Shown: piece after piece, positions 55,827 to 64,000 of the stretch
Layout of the letters: every line of letters starts with the position of its first letter
How positions within the stretch are numbered: position 1 is the stretch's first letter
Assembly: GCF_016808335.1 (NCBI RefSeq)
Contig: NC_053139.1
Coordinates: 34,927,954 to 34,991,953, forward strand
From: Panicum virgatum
Lineage: Eukaryota; Streptophyta; Magnoliopsida; Poales; Poaceae
Reading direction: 5' to 3'
Length of the DNA: 64,000 nt
Translations under genes and position numbers: made by a program
The notes under the pieces: generated by a model
Seen by the model: only the letters and a program-made list of their open reading frames with translations
Told to the model about the DNA's origin: nothing
Database searches by the model: none

Positions 55827-57497
55827 TGAAAGCATCTAGGCCCCTAATTCGAGTTTTGGTAATTAATGACAATGATTTGTGGATTAACAATTTCATTCGA
55901 GATAATGAGCATAGGTCGATCCATAGATGAAAGACATTTGGTTGTGAACGTATGAAGTTTGGAGATGATATGCAAAGCTCGGGATCAAGACAAAGGTATA
56001 AAATAGGGCTTTTGTATTTTACCGGTCACAAGGCATTTAGTGGATGAAAAGTGACCGGATTTATTGGATAGATAGCCGTACTATCAAGAGGGGTTGTGTA
56101 CTCGTGCTTGACGGGTCTTTAGTACCATTTTGCTCAAAATGTCTAGGTGCATGCATGACGGCTAACGACGCTTTGACAAGATTTGAAAAAGAACAAGTTT
56201 GAGAGCTGACTGCACAAGCGCGGACAGTCCGCTCCCTGGAGCGCGGACGGTCCGCACCCGTACCAGAGAGCATGTTTGGCTCTGGTGGAAATTAGATGTG
56301 ACTGGGGGACAGTCCGGCCCATGTGGGCGGACGGTCCGCCGCTCAAACTCAAAATGTACCAGAGAGGGTGTTTTCTCTGGTTGGGCTTATGATCTGTGCT
56401 GCGGACAGTCCGCCCCTGGGGCGTGGACGGTCCGCCGACTATTTGACAATTTGTACCAGAGACATTGTTGTCTCTAGTGGATTTGAAGGATGAATGGCGG
56501 ATGGTCCGCTCCTGGGGCGTGGACGGTCCGCCGGCTAATTTCGAAGTTGTACCAGAGACGATGTTCGTCTCTGGTGGTGTGGAACACTTAACTGCGGACG
56601 GTCCGCCCCTGGGGCGCGGACGGTCCTCTAGGGCTGTAACGGCTAGTTCTGACACGCATTAAATGCACTCTGACTCACTGGCTTATAACGGAGGACGGTC
56701 CGGTTTTTGAAGAGCGGACGGTCCGCGACTTCGTAGAAAAGAGTTTAACGGCTAGTTTTTGAGGGGATGTCTATATATACCCAATGCCTGACCATTGGGT
56801 CTTTCTCTTGGTCATTTGGACTGCATACTTGACACTATAGAGCTAAGGCATCCCTCTCTCACACACACTTGCTTAGAGATTGTATTCTTGAGAGTGTGAG
56901 GGCTTCCTAGTGCATTGCATCAAGAGTTTGAGCTTTGTGGCACTAGGAAAACTTCAAGCAAGCGTCATCGACTTGTTACTCTTGGGAGTTGCCGCTCCCT
57001 AGACGGCTTGGAGAAGAGGATTTCGTGGAGCTCCTCCATGGAGATTGTTGAGGAGCCCCGATTTCGGTTGTGAGAGGTCTTGTGCTCACCTCACCGGAGT
57101 GGTGAAGAGCAACTCTAGTGGAATCGATGTGTGGAGCGGTTCCTTGATTCAAGCCGGTTCAAGATCAAGAGTTTTTTTGATAGAGGAGCGGTTGATTCTT
57201 GGAATCCACCTCAACATGGATTAGGGGTGACCGGTAAGTCATCGACACCACGGGATAAATTCGTGTGTCAAGCTTGGTTACCTTTCTTGCTCACTTTAAT
57301 TCTTGTTTTTGCTTTGAGCAATTTACTTTACTAGAGCTTGATTTGTATCTTGTCACCCTAGGTTGCAAACCATCTAGAGATAGTAGTAGCATGACATAGG
57401 GCTTTCCTTTGTTACTAATTAATTTTCTCTAGTGTTGTTGGTTTTAGATTTTAAACCGCCTATTCACCCCCCTCTAGTCGGTGTTCTTGATCCTACA
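55827..57497 (+). repeat. 3' LTR of the SIRE-type element
   Basis: 1671 bp, TGAAAGCATCTAGG to GATCCTACA. Perfect palindromes at 56243, 56327, 56594 and 56714, with at least seven degenerate copies, all upstream of TATATATA at about 56772. Confidence 0.93.
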
Positions 57498-58544
57498 TGG
57501 CCCCTACATCATTTTTTAGGAGTTTAGGAGGAATTTCAACTCCAGCAGGATCACCAAATGGGCTCTCATTTTACATGGACTCTCAATCTACAGTAGCAGG
57601 CCCCTAGAAAAAGGATGGACCGATCTGCCCCGACACCCTACCCACGCCCCGACGCTCTGCCCTCGCCCCGAATCCCCGACGTCTCCCCGCCCCGCCTCAC
57701 GCTGCCGGGCGCGCCGCCCGCCACCCCGCCGCCCTTGGCCCGGCACGCCTCCACCCCGCTGCCCTCGCCCCATCACCTCCCTGCCCCGCCGCACCGGCGC
57801 AACGGCGCGCCGGCCGCCACCCCGCCGCCCTTGGCCCTGCTCGCCTCCACCCCGTCGCCCTCGCCCCGTCACCTCCCCGCGCCGCCGCCTGCGGCACCTC
57901 CACCCCGCCGCAGCATGGAGCAGCTGCACTCCACGTAAGGGACGGCCAGCGCCGCCTCTACCACCCCGCCATCTTCCCGATATGGAGTAGAGGCCTTCCG
58001 GATCTCATGGAGGCGCCTCCGGTGGCGTGCGCCCTCCACTGCCAACGGCGGGTACCCCGGCGAAGACTCGTCGTCGATCCTTCTTCACACAGGTCCCTAT
58101 TGCCAATCCTTCCAACTCTGGCCTTCCTCGTCGCCAAGAAGTGCCCAACTCCGGCTTTCCTCATCGCCAAGAAATGCCCAACTCCGTCCTGCCTCGCCGC
58201 CAAGAACTGCTCTATCCTGGTGGTGCTCCTCGACACAACCCTCTCACGGCGACCTTCACAGAACCTGCTTCACCACCACCCGGTGCCACCGAGGAGCAGC
58301 GGACAACCGCCGGATATGGAGTGCCGGTGCCCACCTAAGGGCAGGAGAGAGGAGACGGCCTCGATGGAGCCCGGTACGGGGCAAGGGCAGTAATCACAGA
58401 TCCAGCAGTGAGAGGACGCTATCGGAGACAGGAAGCAGGTGGACGGGCCTGGGTGGGCTGTGAGCACGTGAGGAAGCACGCCAAGAAGAAGAAACAGGGC
58501 CTCATAGAGGAAGGAAAAAAACGGAATGGATGCCGTTTGATTTT

Positions 58545-58990
58545 TTTCTTTTGGAAAAGAGAAGCTTTATTGATCTTAGACAATTACATCAAGGTGATAC
58601 AATTATATAAGATCCATCCCGACCTCTGCATAACTAAGATGCACACAGTCTAAGAAAAAGAAACAAAAAAAGAATAGAACGTCATGACCTAAAGATCATG
58701 CCGCAGCAAACTACCACAAGCGACTTCACCTTCATCCGCTTCGCAAACCGAAGCAGCTCTTGGACTATGAAGTAGGCTCCCGAGACAATGCCTCCAATGA
58801 GGAAACGGCACGCGCACGTGCCGACATTGCAGTGACCCAACCAATTAAGGCCAGATCAAAGGTTTTCACCTGAGGGAGTAATTCATCTTAATCCAAACAA
58901 TGCCTTCAACAAGGTCACTGCTAGGTTCAACCAATTAAGGTCAGACCTAGGAATTTCTTCCAGGTCCAACGGGTGGACATAGCCCACCTG
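58545..58990 (-). mobile_element. 3' end of a retroposed element or transcript, minus strand
   Basis: On the minus strand, ATCAATAAAGCTTCTCTTTTCC carries AATAAA (58566-58571) and is followed by an A-rich end (T-run at 58541-58548 on plus), as for a 5'-truncated LINE or processed transcript. The upstream body is noncoding and the 5' edge is uncertain. Confidence 0.4.
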
Positions 58991-59015
58991 ACGAAACGAA
59001 AATAGATATCATATA

Positions 59016-59162
59016 CTGCCTCCGTTCCAAAAATGTAGGTCGTTTTGGCTTTTCCAGATTCATACTATTTGCTATGCACTTAGATATAACATATGTCTAG
59101 ATACATAGCAAAATATATGCATATAGAAAAGTCAAAACGACCTATATTTAAAACGGAGGGAG
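59016..59162. mobile_element. Stowaway MITE, TA target site
   Basis: CTGCCTCCGTTCCAAAAATG pairs with TATTTAAAACGGAGGGAG; TA on both sides (59014-59015, 59163-59164). It shares the arm GTCGTTTTGGCTTTTC with the MITE at 19117. Confidence 0.85.
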
Positions 59163-59164
59163 TA

Positions 59165-59305
59165 CTCCCCGTTCCAAGTAGATTGTTTTAGCAAATTTAG
59201 ATGCATAACTTTTATCATGCATCTAGATATAATTTTTATCTAGATGCATAGTAAAATCTATGTATTTAGATTGGCTAAAAGGATCTACAATTTGAATAGA
59301 GGGAG
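59165..59305. mobile_element. second Stowaway-like MITE, sharing a TA with the first
   Basis: CTCCCCGTTCCAAGTAGATTG pairs with CTACAATTTGAATAGAGGGAG. It begins right after the TA that ends the previous MITE and is followed by TA at 59306-59307. Confidence 0.75.
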
Positions 59306-60099
59306 TAAGGTTTTCGTTATCTGTACATGAGAATGGATTTGTTCAGCAGCAAAAGGCCGTAATGGGCGACGGATTTGTTTAGTAGTCAAAAAATAAGCTC
59401 CAGGAGACAAATCAAGATGGCAATATAATGGGTACTCGAAATCCGAGTAACCGACGGGTTTTACCAAATAAGAAGACAGATATAGAATAATTTTTTTACC
59501 CGTAGGTACGTTGTTGGGTAAAATTTTGTACCCATCGGGTACGACGGGTACGGGTGTGGATGTATCCCACCCATACCCACTTATCCACGGGTAAAAAATG
59601 CACGTATGCAACAACAAACTAGCCCAAACGCCTAACTCATTTCAGCCCATATAGCACATGTATTTGGTCCAAATGCTTCTGCTATATATATTGCAGAACC
59701 CCTGAAACACTATCCCTAATCCACACTCAACTCCCCTCCCAGACCAAGTCGCCGGCCGCCGTAAGGGCTCGCGGTGCGGACTAACGGCCTCGCACGGTTG
59801 AGCGAGCGCTCGCCCAGTCACCCCTCGCCGTTCCATGGCCGGCTGGCCATGCGTCGACCTCCACCCACACCCGCCTATCCCAGCTGCCGCACCGCAGCAT
59901 CACGTAGGCACAGCCCCACGCGCCCTTGCCCCTCATGGCCTCAACCACGAACTTGCAGCTCCCGTCGCTGCGCATTAGAGTCGGAGCCATGGTGGAGAAC
60001 TCCAAAATAGGACAAGCTGATAGCCGGCGATGCTCTTCCTCATCCCTAACCTAGTAATCCATTGTTGCAGTTGCGGCTCTTCTTCTTCTTCTAGCTCAT
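59306..60099. other. repeat fragment and spacer
   Basis: 59440-59600 has TACCCGTCG/CGGGTACG-type words typical of hAT-derived repeats. CTATATATATTGCAG near 59683 could be a TATA box for the GC-richer stretch 59750-60010, but no convincing reading frame follows. Confidence 0.35.
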
Positions 60100-60411
60100 T
60101 TGCGTCCTTATCCCACATCGTCCCAAAGGGATGCCGTCCTGCAAGCGCTAGATCCAGAAGCGACGAGGAAGAACGGTGCACCCTCTGCGCCGATGCCTGT
60201 CCAGCTCCTGCTGCCACCTCCTGTGCGAGGCAGTGCCCAGGTCGCTGCTGCTAAGCCGAAGGGCTTCCCGGTTGGTGCGGCGGCCAAGAAGGTAACGGCC
60301 AAAAAGCCAGCAGCTAAGGGTGGTCGGCCTCCCCTGTCTCCAGCAAGTGCAGCTGCAGCTGCAGCCGCTCAAAAAGTGCGAAAGCAATGCCTGAAACACT
60401 CCCTTGGGTAA
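60100..60411 (+). CDS. uncharacterised exon with AT-hook-like motif
   Basis: The frame encodes 103 residues, Pro/Ala/Lys-rich, with KPKGFPVGAAAKKVTAKKP and KGGRPPLSP (an AT-hook-like GRP core), and runs into CTTGG|GTAAGC, a good splice donor at 60408. No continuation exon was identified; pol remains of a Gypsy element begin immediately after on the other strand. It may be the 5' exon of a gene or transposon truncated by that insertion. The start codon is uncertain. Confidence 0.35.
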   Translation: MRPYPTSSQRDAVLQALDPEATRKNGAPSAPMPVQLLLPPPVRGSAQVAAAKPKGFPVGAAAKKVTAKKPAAKGGRPPLSPASAAAAAAAQKVRKQCLKHSLG

Positions 60412-60441
60412 GCAAAGATGATGACTTTTCACGTTCCTTGT

Positions 60442-61973
60442 TCATTTATGTTGGTTTCGCTGGATGTGCTTAGTTTGGGGACTCTGAACCTGCATATAAT
60501 GTTTTGCTAGAAGAACTTGCAGATTGTTTTGGAGGTTATGTTTATTAGTGGCTTTGCTTTGATCCATTTTGTAAAGTACTCGATCGCGACAGCGGCTGAC
60601 TTGTAATTGTCTTGTGCCGTGGGAAGTGGTTTGATAAGATCGATTCTCCATCTTCGCAGAGAGCCAAGTTGGTGCAATGAGCTGTGAAGGTTCCAAAGGT
60701 CTTGTGGACTTAGGCCCCATCATTTGGCAGGCTTGGCAAGTTTTGACGTAATGCCGAGCGTCCTTTAATGCCGAAGACCAGAAGAAGCCTTGTCTGAAAG
60801 CTTTAGAAATGAGTTGTCTGAATCCAATGTGCGAGCCGCAGAGACCATAGTGAATTTTCTTGAGCAATTCTATGCCTTATGAGGTGGGGATGCATTTTAG
60901 CCATGGGGTTGTGACGCTCGATTTATATAATTCACCTTAAGAGATTGTGTATCCCCTTGCCTTTGGAACATTTTCTTTTCCTCTAGCTCGCTTGCTGGCT
61001 CAAGGAAGCCACAAAGATATGCCATTATGTGGGCTCTCCAGTCTTCAATGGAGATAACATTGCTTTTTTTTTTGCTTTGATTGAAGGTTCTGTAATCTCC
61101 TTGAAGAAGACGTCCAGAGGTAATGGCTCTTTTCTAGCTACTGCCTTTGCTAGCTTGGCGGCTTCCCCATTCAGAGCTCTTAGGACGTGCACGATGTCGA
61201 AACCTTTGAAATGTTTTTCAATTGCTCTTACTGCTTCCAGGTACTCAATAAGCTCTGGCTTTCTAGCTTCGGCGTATTTCTCGACATGATCTCTAATGAT
61301 CTTGGAATATGATCTTATGATAAAATTCTGATAACCCAGGGCTTTCATTTTCCGAAGGCCGAAAAGTAGAGCCTCGTACTCAGTTGTGTTATTTGTTGAT
61401 GGGTCAGGGTTTGTGAAGCAGAGACGGGCTGTGTATCTTGTTTTTGCTCGAGAAGGGGACTCTAGGATTGCAGCTATGCCAACACCATCCTCGCACCAGG
61501 CACCATCGCAAGACGATCCAGGTTTTTGTCAGAGGTTCCTCCTTGATGGCAGGTGATGTCCAATCCGCTATAAAGTCTGCTAGGAATTGGTATTTTATGG
61601 TTGTTCTTTCAAAGTTAATGTAGAATTATGAGAGTTCTGAAGCCCATTTGGCTATTCTAACAGAAGCTTCTCTGTTGTTGAAGAGGTTGTGCAGCGGTTG
61701 ATCTGTCACGACAATTTTCTTATGTGCTTTGACATAGTGAAGTAGCTTGCGAGCGGACATAATCACGGCATAGGCTATTTTCTCAAGTTCTGAGTACAAG
61801 AGCTTGGAGCCGGCCAAGGCTTCGGAAATGAAATACACTAGTAACTGTTTCTTGTGACCTTCGACTTCTCGCTCAAGAACAAGGGCAGCGCTGACAGCGA
61901 AGTGTGAGTCAGCAATGTATAATAGCAACACATCCTTCAGGTTTGGGGACCTCATCTTGATCATGTTTTGCAA
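60442..61973 (-). pseudogene. Ty3/Gypsy (Tat-type) pol fragment: RNase H, second RNase H, integrase zinc finger
   Basis: On the minus strand 61973-61626 reads DSHFAVSAALVLEREVEGHK, LLVYFISEALAGSKLLYSEL and HKKIVVTDQPLHNLFNNREA (RNase H). 61348-61025 reads EYLEAVRAIEKHFKGFDIVH and VLRALNGEAAKLAKAVARKE, the second RNase H typical of Tat-lineage elements. 60867-60442 reads HYGLCGSHIGFRQLISKAFR and DARHYVKTCQACQ, the integrase HHCC finger. Each block is in a different frame and the integrase core is missing. LTRs are not seen. Confidence 0.75.
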
Positions 61974-62384
61974 ATACTCTTATAGTGATCGAAGAGCTTC
62001 TCTTTGTTCGTCACACCATTCAAATTTGTTTTGCATTGCGGAGCATCTTGAAGAAAGGTAAGCTTCGGTATTTGTCTACAGTTCAAATCCCATTACATCA
62101 TGTATTTGTCTACGGCAGGGAAAAATTTCTCCGCTAAAAAAAATGAGAAAACCGATAATCGCATTTATTGGTGGTAACCTGTTTGTTAAAAATTCTCGGT
62201 AATTTTAAATCCGTACCCACCCTTTGCTCCTAGTCCATATATCTTTACATTTCTATGCATTGTGATGTCTTATTTTTCACATTAGATTGTTTGGAGATAA
62301 TTTAGATTATTTTATGTAAACTTCATGAAATTCGATAAACGCGTTTATCCAGAACAAGTGGGCTCTGAGGCTAATTATGGGCCG
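61974..62384. other. flank of the Gypsy pol fragment
   Basis: Upstream on the minus strand some reverse-transcriptase-end sequence may persist (to about 62045); the rest is AT-rich with nothing recognised. Confidence 0.35.
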
Positions 62385-63150
62385 CCTGACTCAACGAACC
62401 TGACCCAAACCGCCCGAAAAAACCTAACCCAATGAATGTATGGGTTGCACTTGGGCTGAAATTTTCGACCAACCATAAATGTCTTGGCAGGTAGGGCCCA
62501 AATTTTTAACCTGAAAATTCAACCCGACCCAACTCGAAAATTACACATGAAAATTAGGTTTTACCCGACCCGACTCGAACCCGGCGGGAAAATCTATTTC
62601 TCACATATGTGAGTGAAGGCGAGCGACACTGTAGATGGGCCCACACCGCACTGTTCTTCTTCTTCCTCTCGACCTTGCGATGGTGATGGACGACAGGTTA
62701 GCAGACGAGGGGTTGCCGGGGCGTCGGTGGTCATCGGCGGTCTTAGAAGATGGGGGAGGAGGGTGAATCAGAAGACCAGCAGTAGTGGTGGGCTGCAGGT
62801 GGCGGCGGTTGGCGCGGACAGGGGCGGCGACTTGAAATCTGGTGGGCCAGGCAACAGGCGGGGGAGCTCGTGGTTGGGTGATTAGCGGTGCAACAACGTG
62901 GGTGGCGATAAAGGCGCCGAAGCTGGGGGAGGCAGGGAAGGCGGGGGCACTTGGCTCTATGATTGGATGAGTTCCAATCGCAGAGAGCGATGAATCGACA
63001 CCCCCAACCCAGCCTGACCTGACCGTGCCGGGTCAGGCTCGGGGCAAAAAAATCCGGCCCTTTGGTCGGGTCAGGTTGGGTCAAGTCGGGCACAGACTGA
63101 AGGAAAAAACCAACGGGTTTCTTTTGACTGGAACCCGACCCGACGGATGA
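62385..63150. mobile_element. non-autonomous element with ACCCGACCC-rich ends
   Basis: The left flank (62385-62585) is full of ACCCGACCC/AACCCAA words and the right flank (63005-63145) of GGGTCGGGT and its complement, as in hAT-type subterminal repeats. Between them is a GC-rich tract without a supported gene. Exact termini and TSD were not found. Confidence 0.4.
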
Positions 63151-64000
63151 TCAGTCTACCTGGACCAATATTCATTTTGAATTGATTTCCAGTAGTTTCA
63201 ACAGCTGATGTTATAGAGATTGCACCTCTGGTGTGCTGCAGGTATTGCAACCTGCCTATTTTAATGACTCTGATCAACATGTGTTGAATGGTGACCACAC
63301 TGATCCAAATGTAAACCTCCAAAGCTCGGTTTAGGGACAATAAATTCCATTTTGTAAGGTTTCTTGGTGTGCAACAAGAACAACTGTCGAAGCTCAAATG
63401 TGTTTTGGAGTTCCTTTGTTCTGGGTAAACACTACATCACAAAACAGCATTATAAGAATAACTTCTGTAGGTTGTGTTCATCTGCTTAAATTTTGGATAG
63501 TAAATAATGCCTGCATTGCGAAGGGAAATATTGCTTGACAGGGATGGCTAAATTGGCTCCCCTAAGTATGTGAACCTTGCGTTATGTGGAGTCAAGTTCT
63601 CGGTACTAGGATTTTTTTTACACACATTCTTATATGTGGTTGTTGATTGGTCATTTTGTTTTTCGTTAATTATCACTCTTGACCAATGACAAGAAATCTA
63701 TGAGTAAACTTATAATAGAATTACACCCTCATTTATCATTGTAATTTCCTCATTTTTAACTGTACAATATGACATAGTGTATGCTTGACAAGTGAGAAGG
63801 CAGTATGTCAAGTGAGAATTACACCCTCCTTGTAATTTTTTGTTTGTATTTTTTTGGACCTTTTGCTCATACTTCATAATGCACAATGTGTGCATGTAGG
63901 GTATCTCTTGGGACCAGCATCAGATTGGCTCCAAGCATTAGAAAATTAGAAAAATCTGAATCCTTAACCTGCATTGCTTCTTATAATTGTTTCATAAAGT
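63151..64000. other. AT-rich sequence, nothing firmly recognised
   Basis: After an acceptor-like GTGCTGCAG at 63233-63241 about 30 codons are open (LQPAYFNDSDQHVLNGDHTD), possibly an exon, but no partner is visible. Confidence 0.25.

Larger units (their letters stand above)
45473..57497 (+). mobile_element. SIRE/Maximus-type Copia element with an extra 3' ORF, 12.0 kb
   Basis: LTRs at 45473-47165 and 55827-57497, tRNA-Met primer site at 47168, gag-pol at 47225-52366, extra ORF at 53137-55217 and a polypurine tract AAAAAGGGGGAGAT at 55813-55826. Flanking 5-mers GGGCC (45468-45472) and TGGCC (57498-57502) match at 4 of 5. Size, long LTRs and a 3' ORF after pol are typical of the SIRE (Maximus) lineage. 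Gag-pol is heavily broken; the LTRs remain very similar, differing most in a CA microsatellite. Confidence 0.93.
45442..58540. mobile_element. possible second PIF/Harbinger-type element, split by the SIRE insertion
   Basis: GAGCATCTCTAGCCCACCTCC at 45442 resembles the terminus at 41077, again after TTA. Past the SIRE element (57503 on), the text TTTCAACTCCAGCAGGATCA and a CGCCCCGACG-rich tract resemble subterminal and GC-rich parts of the first element. No right terminus was found and no transposase is seen, so extent is uncertain; frames at 57588-58393 are compositional. Confidence 0.3.

Noticed and set aside
45866..56726. CRISPR-like array of short palindromic repeats
   Set aside because: Plant nuclear DNA; copies have irregular spacing, lie in LTR U3 and a promoter-like region, and there are no cas genes.

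Overview
This is nuclear DNA from a grass (Poaceae). Spliced plant genes (heat-shock factor, CYP711A/MAX1-type P450, GPAT acyltransferase, type I MADS-box) sit among Copia and Gypsy LTR retrotransposons, solo LTRs, and Stowaway, Tourist, hAT, CACTA and Mutator-type elements. GC-rich first exons and the transposon mix suggest a panicoid grass; the species cannot be told from the sequence. There are no prokaryotic features.

Layout. 1-6222: 3' part of a Copia element whose 3' LTR ends inside the DNA-binding domain of a class A heat-shock factor; the 3' half of that gene follows (6223-6875). 7256-12166: a complete Copia element with a perfect target-site duplication (TSD). 12300-14373: a truncated copy and an intact copy of a small gene for a putative mitochondrial membrane protein. 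15216-17712 (minus): a MAX1/CYP711A pseudogene split by a hAT MITE and carrying two frameshifts. 19272-20192 (minus): an intact type I MADS-box gene. 21879-26689 (minus): a two-exon GPAT pseudogene with a roughly 3.1 kb transposon-filled intron. 27-38 kb: mobile elements, including a Harbinger-like element with a PPR-like fragment, a CACTA MITE, a Gypsy LTR and a solo LTR nested behind it. 39580-40791: an intact heat-shock factor gene with a heat-shock element beside its TATA box. 41-45 kb: PIF/Harbinger remains split by a second solo LTR. 45473-57497: a 12 kb SIRE/Maximus-type Copia element with an extra 3' ORF. 57.5-64 kb: MITEs, a Tat-type Gypsy pol fragment and unclassified repeats.

Gene logic. 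MAX1 acts in strigolactone synthesis; here it lies near class A heat-shock factor genes, as I recall for rice chromosome 6 (Os06g0565100/Os06g0565200). One factor copy, MAX1 and GPAT are broken. The other factor copy, the MADS gene and the small membrane-protein gene read open.

The most interesting candidate is the SIRE-type element. Its extra ORF has an apparent promoter of its own (TATA box, leader, intron with an in-frame junction). That promoter carries seven perfect copies of the 13-base palindrome GCGGACGGTCCGC that also fills the U3 of the element's LTRs. Three other LTRs in the window carry analogous arrays of different palindromes.
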